Shown here: piece after piece, positions 25,589-34,454 of the stretch | How the letters are laid out: every line of letters begins with the position of its first letter | Position numbering within the stretch: the stretch's first letter is position 1 | Assembly: GCF_900176535.1 (NCBI RefSeq) | Contig: NZ_FWXT01000002.1 | Location: 372,001-436,000 of the forward strand | From: Pedobacter africanus | GTDB taxonomy: Bacteria > Bacteroidota > Bacteroidia > Sphingobacteriales > Sphingobacteriaceae | DNA: 64,000 bases | Direction of reading: 5' to 3' | The notes under the pieces: model-generated | Told to the model about the DNA's origin: nothing | Database searches by the model: none | Seen by the model: the letters and a program-made list of their open reading frames with translations, nothing else | Made by a program: the position numbers and the translations under genes

Positions 25589-25994
25589 ATGAGAACAGAT
25601 AAATATTGCATGGATCATTACAATTGATACCCCTGTTGTTTTTGGAGGTAAAATATCTATACGAGCCAAAGCTCAAGATTATTTTATAGGTATTTGGGAT
25701 GCATTTAGTGATGGCCATTTGATCAACAACAATAACCAATGGAGCTTGTCCTGTACTTTGATCAATCAAACACGTACAGCTCCGACTTCTACCTTTAATT
25801 TAATGCTAAAGACAAAGATTGTAATAATGATAGGTGAAAGATTATTTAACATCCCGTTAAATGACCCACGAATAGATTATGTTAGTGACCCCATATCTAA
25901 GAAGTTTCACATTACATTTTTAAATGATGTTGAACAGGCTAATGACTCAAATTTAGCTATAGCTAAGGGATCTTCTATTTATGCGGGACGTTAA
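25589..25994 (+). pseudogene. Probably frameshifted hypothetical gene
   Basis: An ATG at 25589 opens a 12-codon frame that stops at 25627. The neighbouring frame is open from 25593 to the TAA at 25992 and reads like protein (VVFGGKISIRAKAQDYFIGI, later MIGERLFNIPLNDPRIDYVS). One base change would join them into a protein of about 134 residues, beta-rich and without a signal. No family recognised. A short version starting from TTG 25719 is also possible. Confidence 0.35.
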
Positions 25995-26094
25995 TTGATT
26001 TGGCTTTTGCCGCAGATGTTGCTAACCTCCCGGCAATGAGCATACTGACATCCTATAGGAGTTCAAAAAGTGCACAGAACATTTTGTGAAGCTG

Positions 26095-26240
26095 TTACCT
26101 GGCTTTGCACACTACCTGATACAGTTTTACAGCTAGCGTATCGTTTTCTTTTAAATAGGAAATGGCAGTTTCATCAAACTCATTGTTTACCAGGCCTGCG
26201 GTTTGGGTAAAGGAACCGGAAGTTCCTTGTTTCTTTCATT
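26095..26240 (-). pseudogene. C-terminal gene fragment, unrecognised
   Basis: The minus strand encodes about 45 residues (including GTSGSFTQTAGLVNNEFDET) ending at TAA 26095, with stops just upstream in frame and no start. It reads like the end of a larger protein. The surrounding 500 bp holds nothing else I could support. Confidence 0.3.
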
Positions 26241-26487
26241 AATGTGCCTAGATCACTTCGGAAGGCAAATATAAGATCATAATTTACAATTACAAATTAA
26301 AATTAACTTTATAGAAAATTTTATTCTCAAATTAATTAATAATATTTCAATTTGTTGAGATTTTATACAGAATGTTGCTTAGCGAATTGGGTTAGTCACT
26401 AAGCCTTTCAGGGTTAATCTCAATAAAAAATCGTAACTTATATATCGGAAGTGGCAGGGTATTGTGCTTAGCTGCTGGGTAGGGTGG

Positions 26488-27291
26488 TTAAAGGGCTTCT
26501 ATTTCTTTTTTTGAGAGCTTAGAAACCTTGACAATTACATCAATATGTACACCTTCCTTTTTCATTCCACGGGCCATTTCATAACGGCTTTTTGATTCGC
26601 CTTCTTGCCTTCCTCTTTTATACAAAGGGTCGCGTTCTAATTTCCAAAATGAGTTTACGTCTAGCATAGCTTCTTGGGTTTCGTTGTCAAATTTACGCAA
26701 TTGCATAATTACACGCAATTGTTGATAGTATTTATTGTCGGTTGTATCGTTGGGGCTGGCAGCAGTTATTTTTTGTAATATTGCTTTAACAATTTCTGCT
26801 GAGGTTTTGCTGCCTTTGTTCGCCAAAACGGCAAGTATCTGCTCTTCGGGTTCGTTTGAAGACAAAAACAATTCGCAAGGCAGTTCTTTAAAGTTGATTA
26901 AACTGTATTCATATTTAAAATTTGGCAGGTTGATTTTATTAGGAACGCTGGATTTGCCTCTTCCCATATATATTACATATTGCTTTACTGGATATGGATA
27001 AATTTGATGCAGCATTGCCCGATATTCAGCCATTCTAAAATTCATTTTTTTCTTAACAGCCGATTCAAACTCAATTTGTACCAGAAAGGATTTACCATGT
27101 GCATCTGTTACCAGGTTTAATGAATCTACTTCTTTTTGCCTGGTGATTAGCAGTTTATCCTTAAATGGCAAACTGTCCTTAACGTTAAGGTTCAGCACAT
27201 TTTTCATAATACCTGGTAAAATCAAAGGCATATTTTCCCTCAAAATTTTGTCGTATCGGCTACCTTGTTTACGGCTGTTTATATCTGGCAT
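26488..27291 (-). CDS. Rpn-family PD-(D/E)XK nuclease / transposase-like protein
   Basis: 267 residues. The N-terminal domain has the family order: a basic start, YDKILRENMPLILPGIM, the DSLNLVTDAHGKSFLVQIEFES segment (Asp then Gln-x-Glu as the nuclease core) and an RMAEYRAMLHQIYPYPVKQYVIYMG stretch. The C terminus carries the Rpn-typical tail, a Gly-Arg-x-Glu-Gly repeat region then VIVKVSKLSKKEIEAL. Rpn proteins promote RecA-independent recombination and are related to transposases. No inverted repeats or partner genes were seen nearby. A TAGGTTTG -7 box lies at 27322-27315 on this strand, without a clear -33 box. Confidence 0.78.
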   Translation of the reverse strand: MPDINSRKQGSRYDKILRENMPLILPGIMKNVLNLNVKDSLPFKDKLLITRQKEVDSLNLVTDAHGKSFLVQIEFESAVKKKMNFRMAEYRAMLHQIYPYPVKQYVIYMGRGKSSVPNKINLPNFKYEYSLINFKELPCELFLSSNEPEEQILAVLANKGSKTSAEIVKAILQKITAASPNDTTDNKYYQQLRVIMQLRKFDNETQEAMLDVNSFWKLERDPLYKRGRQEGESKSRYEMARGMKKEGVHIDVIVKVSKLSKKEIEAL

Positions 27292-27653
27292 CTTTTGGAT
27301 TAGTTTTGATGCAGCAAACCTACAGTGGTGTTTTTTAATTTGGAAGAACTCTGTGTAAAACAGGAAACTGTCCGGAAATGGGGGGATAAAAGAAAACGGA
27401 ATTTGTTTTGGCTGTGATTGCAGTTAGCTGTTCCAAAGAAAATTTGGTTGAGCAATTTATGGTGCTTTTTAAATCGATCGCTATCCGCAATCCTTAATGA
27501 AAATATTAAACCCTGCCATGGGTTAAGGTAGCTCCTGGCATACAATATAATTCGGTTTCTAAGGGGAATTAGTTAATATTGTGGTTAGATTTTCTTAAAT
27601 TTAGGAGAGGGAATTGCTGTTAACGCGCTTTAAAACTCGAATTTGACTAGGTA
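27292..27653. other. Gap between Rpn gene and locus-2 sigma factor
   Basis: Divergent intergenic region of about 360 bp. It should hold the promoters of both flanking genes, but apart from the -7-like TAGGTTTG for the minus-strand gene I see no clear element. Confidence 0.3.
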
Positions 27654-28223
27654 ATGGATAAATATGCTAAATTATCGGACTTGGACTTAATCGGCTTGCT
27701 AAAGCAGCAGGACGAGGCTGCCTTTACCGAAATCTATAACCGTTATTGGAAAAAACTTTTTACAGCGGCTGCAAATAAAGTACCTGATTTCAACGAGGCT
27801 GAAGATATAGTCCAGAAAATTTTCATTACCATTTGGGACAGGCGTTCGGTCATCGAAATTAAATCCTCGCTGGCTTCATACCTGGCTGTTTCGGTTAAGT
27901 ATCACGTATTTAAAAGCCTGGATTGCAGCTTTAGGCAAAAACACTTTAAGGATGAAAAAGCGGCAAACGCCGTTCTGGAAATTTCTGATGACTCTACCCG
28001 GCAGTGGCTGGAATTCCAGGAAATAAGGAAAAGACTGGAGCAACTTGTTGCAGAATTACCGGAAAAATGTAAACTTGTTTATCAATTGAGCCGAGATAAA
28101 GGTTATTCCCAAAAACAGATTGCAGAAGAACTGAATATTTCAGAGAAAACTGTTGAAGCTCATTTGGGAAAGGCCCTGAAATCTCTAAAAACCGGCTTGA
28201 GGAGCTTTTTTATCACCTTGTAA
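27654..28223 (+). CDS. FecI-type ECF RNA polymerase sigma factor (locus 2)
   Basis: 189 residues. Region 2 at about 20-90 (EAAFTEIYNRYWKKLFTAAA, then FNEAEDIVQKIFITIWDRR) and region 4 at about 125-180 (LPEKCKLVYQLSRDKGYSQK, HTH around QIAEELNISEKTVEAHL). First gene of the first of three tandem modules; its FecR gene starts 66 nt downstream. Confidence 0.93.
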   Translation: MDKYAKLSDLDLIGLLKQQDEAAFTEIYNRYWKKLFTAAANKVPDFNEAEDIVQKIFITIWDRRSVIEIKSSLASYLAVSVKYHVFKSLDCSFRQKHFKDEKAANAVLEISDDSTRQWLEFQEIRKRLEQLVAELPEKCKLVYQLSRDKGYSQKQIAEELNISEKTVEAHLGKALKSLKTGLRSFFITL

Positions 28224-28289
28224 AATTTATTTGCTATTGGACTAAGGGAAAGGGTACTAAAAGTGCACCTATAGGAAACACTTTAGTTA

Positions 28290-29432
28290 ATGACCGACAA
28301 AATTACCCGTGCCGAACTTTTGGCAAACAAGCTAATGAATAGGACAATCACTCCTGAGGAGCAGATTGAACTTAACAATTGGTATAGCCAAAACCTGGAT
28401 AAAGAAATTGAGATACCCAAGGGTTTTGTGTATTCTGAAGAAGAGCACAGGAGCCGAATCTTATCTTCGATACGGAACCATACGCATGCTAAAAAGCAAA
28501 TTAAGCTATGGCCCCGTATTGTAGCAGCTGCTGCAATTGCTGCAGTAGTGTTTGGGGCAGGGGTATGGTATTTTGGCAATAAACCGGAATTAAACAACTC
28601 AGGCCAGTTTGTAAGTGATATTGGGCCAGGCAAAAATGGGGCAACGCTTACGCTGGCCAACGGGCAAAAGATATTGATTAACGACGCGCTGACCGGAAAT
28701 ATAGCCTCGGAGTCTGGGGTGAAAATTTCCAAGACTGCCGATGGTCAGATTATCTATGAAGTGACCGGTGCCGGGCATGGAACACTTGCCTATAATACAC
28801 TTACAACTACACGGGGGGAACAAACACAGCTGCGCTTGCCTGATGGCACCCTTGTATACCTTAATTCAGAATCAACGCTGAGGTATCCGACCAGCTTTAC
28901 AAAAAGTGACAAGCGTATGGTTTCTTTGGAGGGGGAGGGATTTTTTAATGTAAGCAAGGACAAGCAACATCCATTTATTGTGAAGACAGGTGCACAGGAG
29001 GTGGAAGTGTTGGGTACCCAGTTCAATATCAATAGTTACAGTGATGAACACGCCATTAAGACTACCCTGATAGAAGGATCGGTTAAGGTAACGAATGCGA
29101 ATAGTGTTTCAAAGATTTTGAAGCCTAATCAACAATCTACGGTTTTGGGCAAGGACATTAAAGTGGATAATGTGGAAGCGCAGTTCTTTGTCGATTGGAA
29201 GGAAGGCTTTTTCATGTTCGATAATGAGACTTTGGAAAGTATCATGAATAGGGTGTCTCGCTGGTACAATGTAAAGGTAGTATATGAAGACGCGGTCCTT
29301 AAGAAAGAGAAAGCCTCTGGAACAGTCAGCAAATTTAACAATATTTCATCTGTGCTTCAGGCTTTAGAGCAAAGTGACCTGGCAAAATTCAAATTAAGTA
29401 ATGGAATACTGACAATAAGCAAGAAAAAATAA
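28290..29432 (+). CDS. FecR family anti-sigma factor (locus 2)
   Basis: 380 residues: cytoplasmic N-terminal domain, Lys-Leu-Trp-Pro-Arg before a membrane segment (about 74-92), periplasmic FecR domain with RLPDGTLVYLNSESTLRYPT and LGTQFNINSYSDE, and a C-terminal STN-interacting domain. The central part is closest to the FecR of locus 4 (48044), including a nearly identical DNA run, although the downstream genes of locus 4 are closest to those of locus 3. This points to reshuffling of regulators and transporters. Confidence 0.92.
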   Translation: MTDKITRAELLANKLMNRTITPEEQIELNNWYSQNLDKEIEIPKGFVYSEEEHRSRILSSIRNHTHAKKQIKLWPRIVAAAAIAAVVFGAGVWYFGNKPELNNSGQFVSDIGPGKNGATLTLANGQKILINDALTGNIASESGVKISKTADGQIIYEVTGAGHGTLAYNTLTTTRGEQTQLRLPDGTLVYLNSESTLRYPTSFTKSDKRMVSLEGEGFFNVSKDKQHPFIVKTGAQEVEVLGTQFNINSYSDEHAIKTTLIEGSVKVTNANSVSKILKPNQQSTVLGKDIKVDNVEAQFFVDWKEGFFMFDNETLESIMNRVSRWYNVKVVYEDAVLKKEKASGTVSKFNNISSVLQALEQSDLAKFKLSNGILTISKKK

Positions 29433-29542
29433 CGGGTCTTAACCATCCGTATTTTAAACGACAATTCATCAACAACGGCTTTAGCCCTCTTGAGAACGTT
29501 TAAAAAACAATAAACTAAATCGAAAAAACTAAACAAACTGTA

Positions 29543-29575
29543 ATGAAAAAACAAAAAACGAGAAACGGGCCCTGA
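29543..29575 (+). CDS. Short basic uORF in the SusC leader (locus 2)
   Basis: Ten codons (MKKQKTRNGP) ending in TGA, 27 nt before the conserved hairpin. Same place and basic character as the uORFs at 6718, 39433 and 49301. Translation is inferred. Confidence 0.35.
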   Translation: MKKQKTRNGP

Positions 29576-29593
29576 TGGTGTAATTTTAAGAGA

Positions 29594-29722
29594 TACAAAA
29601 TAAAAGGACTTCGATACCAGTCGAAGCCCTTTGAATCTGCATCTCAAACATTGATTTAACAATTTTTTTGACCAGGTGAAGTGCCAGTCTCTTCGAAAAG
29701 CGACACGACACCATTAACAGAC
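29594..29722 (-). ncRNA. Predicted cis-antisense RNA with terminator hairpin in the SusC leader (locus 2)
   Basis: Hairpin 29603-29632 with a 6-bp perfect inner stem (CTTCGA/TCGAAG), one A/C mismatch that becomes G-U on the minus strand, and minus-strand T-rich sequence after it (CCTTTTATTTTG). It lies 99 nt before the susC ATG. A perfect minus-strand -7 box, TACATTTG, overlaps the ATG (29736-29729), giving a predicted 5' end near 29722. No -33 TTTG box was found. Confidence 0.45.
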
Positions 29723-29731
29723 TTATTTCAA

Positions 29732-32700
29732 ATGTATAAAATTTATACTGATTTTTTGTGTATGCCCGAGGGCTACATATCCAAACTGCTATTGATTATG
29801 AAACTCACGTGCGTCATAATATTAATGGCGCTGATGCAGGTTAGTGCCGCTACCTTCGGGCAGAACTTAACGTTAAGGGAGGATAATGTGTCTATCTCTA
29901 AAATTCTTTTTGAAATCCGTAAACAGACTGGTTATGATGTTCTGGTAAAGAGTGATAGACTTAATACCTTTAAAAGAATTGATGTTTCTTTTAATAATGT
30001 TCCCGTCAAATTAGTGTTAAACAAACTGATTGAAGGCACTGATCTGGAGTATGTTTTCAATAAAAAAGTGATTACAATTAAAGTGAAGGACCAATCACTC
30101 CTTGAGCGTATTATTGAAAGGTTTCAAAATATTGATGTTACAGGTAAAGTTGTAGATGAGAATGGACAGCCAATTGCGGGAGCCACTATAAGGATTAAAG
30201 GGACTTCTATAACAACTATATCTAACGAACAAGGAAGTTTTATCCTAAAGAATGTTGAAGAGAATGCAGTTCTAGAAATTTCTTTTTTAGGCTTTCAAGC
30301 TAGAGATGTCAAAGTGCGTAAGGATTTAGGTAGCATACGATTGGAATTGGCAATCGGCAAGTTAGATGAGGTTACTGTGAATGCGGGGTATTATAAAGTG
30401 AAAGAGCGTGAACTTACAGGTAGTATCGCTAGGATTACTGCAAAGGATATCGAGACACAACCCGTGAGCAATGTGTTAGCCACAATGCAAGGTAGGATGG
30501 CTGGAGTGAGTGTAACGCAGACAACAGGAACGCCAGGCGGCGGTTTTGATATCAAAATTCGTGGACAAAACAGTATTCGTACGGATGGAAATATTCCATT
30601 ATATATTGTTGATGGTGTACCTTATGCTGCTGATGCGATTGGTGCTTTTCAAACTGGTTCAGGCACATTTCCTGTGCTCTCTAGTCCCATAAACAGTATT
30701 TCTCCAGATAATCTGGAAAGCATTGAAGTTTTAAAAGATGCTGATGCTACGGCGATATATGGTACCAGAGGAGCAAATGGAGTAGTGTTGATCACAACAA
30801 AAAAAGGTGTAGCTGGAAAGGCAAAAGTCAATTTGAATGTTTCCTCAGGAATTGCCACACCAACTAGATTTATCGAAATGATGAATACCGAGGAATATCT
30901 TGCCATGCGAAAGCAAGCCTACACCAATGATGGTATTAGCAATTATCCCGCGACCGCTTATGATATTAACGGCGTCTGGGATCAAAACAGATATACAGAT
31001 TGGCTGGAGGAACTCGTAGGTGGAACAGCAAAAAATAATCTCATAACTGGCAGCATTTCTGGAGGAAATCAAAATAGCCGATATTTAATTAGCGGAAATT
31101 ATAATGCTGAGTCCACTGTTGCAAAAGGTAATTCTCTTTTTCAAAGAGGCGGTGCATTAGCTAATTTTAATCACCGTTCAGAGGATCAAAAATTTAGGGC
31201 TGACTTTTCTTTAAATTATAATCTGCAAAAAAATAATCAACCTTCTCTTGATTTTATTAATGAGGCCCGCGGTTTGGCTCCAAATGCCCCAGCACTTTAC
31301 GATGCACAAGGTAACTTAAATTGGGAAAACAATACTTGGCAAAATCCCTTGAGAAACCTAAATGGTAAATTTGAATCTAAGACTAAAACCCTGATTGTTA
31401 ATACTACACTTTCCTATCAGCTCTTACCTGGCCTTGATATTAAAAGTACTTTTGGCATAACAGATTTGCGAACCCGTGATTCGAGAGTTACGCCGTCCAC
31501 CATTAATAATCCCGCCTTTAATCCGAGTACGGCCAATTCGCTAATAGTTTTCAATAATACAGAGCGTTCATCTTGGATCATAGAGCCACAAATCAATTGG
31601 ACTAAAACCACAGCAAAGGGAAAATTAGAGGCATTGTTTGGGGGGACTTTCCAGAGCCAGCATACCAGTAAGCTCTATCAGTCTGGAATGGGGTTTAGTT
31701 CTAATAGCTTAATTTATAATTTGGCAGCAGCCAAGACAATCAGGATACTAAACGACGAAAGTGCGCAATATAATTTCCAAGGTTTCTTTGGTAGAATCAA
31801 CTACAATTATAAAGAACGTTATATTGCAAATCTTACTGCTAGGCGTGATGGATCAAGCCGCTTTGGACCTGGAAGGCAATTTGCAAATTTTGGAGCTTTA
31901 GGCCTTGCTTGGATATTCTCCAAAGAAAACTTTCTTAAAGATCATTCTTGGTTAAGTTTTGGTAAAATCAGAGGTAGTTACGGTGTAACTGGTAGTGATC
32001 AGATAGGAGATTACCAGTTCCTTGATACTTATGCCGTATCAGGAGTGGATTATGATGGTAAAATAGGGATTAATCCAAGTCGACTTTATAATCCCGATTT
32101 TGCCTGGGAAACCAATAAGAAATTAGAGGCAGCATTAGAATTAGGTTTTTTGGACGACAAAATTTTTCTAACAACTGCCTGGTATCAAAATAGATCTAGT
32201 AATCAATTGGTCGGAATTCCATTTCCCGCCATTACTGGTTTTACAACACTAAATTCTAATCTTGATGCAACTGTACAGAATACCGGCTTAGAATGGACTT
32301 TTAGTTCTCAAAATATCCAGTCCAAAAATTTCAGATGGGCTACAAACTTAAATATCAGTGTCTCGAAAAATAAATTAGTCGAATTCCCAGGGCTGGAGAG
32401 TTCTAGCTATAGCCAACAATACAGGGTTGGAGAACCTTTAAATATAAGGTTGGTGTATCAATATAAGGGGATTAATGCTCAAACAGGAATTTATGAATTT
32501 GTTGATAGAAACGGTGATAATGTAATTTCCAGTCCAAACGATAGACAGACTGTAGTAGATCTCAGCCCTAAATTTTTTGGAGGGCTGCAAAACCAGTTCA
32601 GTTTTAAACGTTTTAAGTTTGACTTTTTATTTCAATTTGTGAAACAAAACAATCAAGGTTATCAATTCACTACTGGCGGATCAATGCTTAATCGTCCTAA

Positions 32701-33028
32701 ACGAATGATCAATAGTTGGCAAAAAGGAAATGAATCAGCTCCCTATCAGATTTTAACGACTGGAGTTAACAGTAAAGCTGTCTCTGCAGGTAGTTTATAT
32801 GCTAATAGTGATGCCATTATTGTTGATGCATCATATATCAGGCTGAAGAATTTATCGCTAAGCTATGATTTGCCCATAATTGTAAAAGGAACGAGGTCTA
32901 CAATCTCTTTACAGGGGCAAAATCTATTAACTTTTACCCCTTACAAGGATGGAGATCCTGAATTTTTGACTGCAGGGTTTTTACCTCCGCTTAAAGTGAT
33001 TACCGCAGGCTTTCAATTAACCTTTTAA
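29732..33028 (+). CDS. SusC/RagA TonB-dependent receptor with STN domain (locus 2)
   Basis: 1098 residues from the ATG at 29732; the GTG at 29681 is unlikely because the paralogs begin with Met-Tyr. Order: pre-signal extension, signal (MKLTCVIILMALMQVSAATF), STN domain about 45-115, CarboxypepD_reg-like domain about 133-210, plug with LKDADATAIYGTRGANGVV, then a barrel ending in Phe. The CarboxypepD_reg DNA is almost identical to that of locus 3 (about 30120-30400 versus 39990-40280), while the STN part is diverged. SusD follows 10 nt later. Substrate unknown; the downstream peptidase suggests peptides. Confidence 0.94.
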   Translation: MYKIYTDFLCMPEGYISKLLLIMKLTCVIILMALMQVSAATFGQNLTLREDNVSISKILFEIRKQTGYDVLVKSDRLNTFKRIDVSFNNVPVKLVLNKLIEGTDLEYVFNKKVITIKVKDQSLLERIIERFQNIDVTGKVVDENGQPIAGATIRIKGTSITTISNEQGSFILKNVEENAVLEISFLGFQARDVKVRKDLGSIRLELAIGKLDEVTVNAGYYKVKERELTGSIARITAKDIETQPVSNVLATMQGRMAGVSVTQTTGTPGGGFDIKIRGQNSIRTDGNIPLYIVDGVPYAADAIGAFQTGSGTFPVLSSPINSISPDNLESIEVLKDADATAIYGTRGANGVVLITTKKGVAGKAKVNLNVSSGIATPTRFIEMMNTEEYLAMRKQAYTNDGISNYPATAYDINGVWDQNRYTDWLEELVGGTAKNNLITGSISGGNQNSRYLISGNYNAESTVAKGNSLFQRGGALANFNHRSEDQKFRADFSLNYNLQKNNQPSLDFINEARGLAPNAPALYDAQGNLNWENNTWQNPLRNLNGKFESKTKTLIVNTTLSYQLLPGLDIKSTFGITDLRTRDSRVTPSTINNPAFNPSTANSLIVFNNTERSSWIIEPQINWTKTTAKGKLEALFGGTFQSQHTSKLYQSGMGFSSNSLIYNLAAAKTIRILNDESAQYNFQGFFGRINYNYKERYIANLTARRDGSSRFGPGRQFANFGALGLAWIFSKENFLKDHSWLSFGKIRGSYGVTGSDQIGDYQFLDTYAVSGVDYDGKIGINPSRLYNPDFAWETNKKLEAALELGFLDDKIFLTTAWYQNRSSNQLVGIPFPAITGFTTLNSNLDATVQNTGLEWTFSSQNIQSKNFRWATNLNISVSKNKLVEFPGLESSSYSQQYRVGEPLNIRLVYQYKGINAQTGIYEFVDRNGDNVISSPNDRQTVVDLSPKFFGGLQNQFSFKRFKFDFLFQFVKQNNQGYQFTTGGSMLNRPKRMINSWQKGNESAPYQILTTGVNSKAVSAGSLYANSDAIIVDASYIRLKNLSLSYDLPIIVKGTRSTISLQGQNLLTFTPYKDGDPEFLTAGFLPPLKVITAGFQLTF

Positions 33029-33038
33029 TGATATTATT

Positions 33039-34439
33039 ATGAAAATGAAATATTCTACTCCAAAATTCAAATTTTGGATCATCATACTCTCTGCAATGCT
33101 GGTTACTTCTTGCGATTCATTTCTTGAAGTTGATTTGCCTCAATCTCAATTGTCCAACGTCTCGGTGTATGAAAACTACGAAACAGCAACAACTGCACTT
33201 ACCAGTATCTATGGTAATTTAAGAGATCAGGGCATGTTCAGCGAAGGAGCTGGAATTGGATTGACAGGGGCACTTGCGAATTATACCGATGAAATGGTAG
33301 CTTACGATGAGAGCTCGTCTAAGATATATATTAACTTTTACAACAATACACTCTTGCCATCAAATACCTATATATCCGGTTTTTGGAATTCCGCATACAG
33401 CCAGATCTATGCGGCAAATGCGGTATTTGAAGGAGCAGCAGCAAGTACTTTTCTTACCGCTGACCAGAAAAAGCAGCTTCAGGGTGAGGCGCTTTTTATT
33501 AGGGGAATGTTACATTTCTATCTGTCGAATCTTTTTGGAGATATCCCTTATGTAACCCAAACAGATTATAAGGTCAATCGTTTGATGGCTAGAACAGAAA
33601 TAAAAGTGGTCTATGATCTCGTGGCTGCAGATCTGAAAAATGCAATTGCGATGCTACCTGTCAATTATATTTCTGCTAATAAAGTCCGCCCTAATCAGCT
33701 AACGGCAAAAGCACTGCTCTCGAAGGTTTATCTGTATCAGGGATCCTGGTCTGAGGCAGAGAATACTGCAAGTTCGATAATTGGCCAAAGTGGTGTATAC
33801 TCTTTTGAAGATGAATTGAATAATTTGTTTTTGATCGGATCAAAAGAAACCATTTGGCAGTTGAGGTCTGCAACTAGCGATAGAAATACATGGGAAGGTG
33901 AGTTGTTTATACTTAGTGCAGGTCCTCCCTTATATACTGCTCTAAATTCGGTACTGGTGAACTCTTTTGCTAATACCGATCTACGCAGATCTAAATGGAT
34001 GAAGTCGGTTTCAAGTGGCAATTCAACATGGTATTATCCTTTTAAATACAAGGAAATGCTTTTTACGACCGTATCAAAGGAATATCTTGTGCTGTTTCGT
34101 TTGACCGAGCAGTATATGATCAGGGCTGAGGCGAGGGCCCAGTTGGATAATTTGCAGGGGGCTAAGGATGATTTGAACAAAATCAGGAAACGTGCGACAT
34201 TGGATAATACAGTAGCAAATACCAAAGCAGAGTTATTGGATGCGATTTTGCAGGAACGACGCTGGGAATTTTTTGCTGAACTCGGGCATCGTTTTTTTGA
34301 CCTTAAACGTGCTGGAAAGCTAGATGTTAATCTGTCTGGCATTAAACCGGGTTGGAATACGACAGATCGTCTATTCCCGATCCCAGAAAAAGAACTGAAT
34401 ACCAATCCAAATTTACGCCCGCAAAATCCAGGGTATTAA
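33039..34439 (+). CDS. SusD/RagB family outer-membrane lipoprotein (locus 2)
   Basis: 466 residues; lipobox Val-Thr-Ser-Cys after the signal. Typical SusD helices (QGEALFIRGMLHFYLSNLFG) and the C-terminal ERRWEFFAELGHRFFDLKRA signature. It shares the EVDLPQSQL start of the mature protein with the two other tandem SusD proteins but is the most diverged of the three. Partner of the SusC 10 nt upstream; the S9 peptidase gene starts 15 nt downstream. Confidence 0.92.
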   Translation: MKMKYSTPKFKFWIIILSAMLVTSCDSFLEVDLPQSQLSNVSVYENYETATTALTSIYGNLRDQGMFSEGAGIGLTGALANYTDEMVAYDESSSKIYINFYNNTLLPSNTYISGFWNSAYSQIYAANAVFEGAAASTFLTADQKKQLQGEALFIRGMLHFYLSNLFGDIPYVTQTDYKVNRLMARTEIKVVYDLVAADLKNAIAMLPVNYISANKVRPNQLTAKALLSKVYLYQGSWSEAENTASSIIGQSGVYSFEDELNNLFLIGSKETIWQLRSATSDRNTWEGELFILSAGPPLYTALNSVLVNSFANTDLRRSKWMKSVSSGNSTWYYPFKYKEMLFTTVSKEYLVLFRLTEQYMIRAEARAQLDNLQGAKDDLNKIRKRATLDNTVANTKAELLDAILQERRWEFFAELGHRFFDLKRAGKLDVNLSGIKPGWNTTDRLFPIPEKELNTNPNLRPQNPGY

Positions 34440-34454
34440 AATCTTTAAAACTTC

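Noticed and set aside
29681..29731. GTG start 51 nt upstream for the locus-2 SusC
   Set aside because: No resemblance to the paralog N termini; ATG 29732 fits all four loci.
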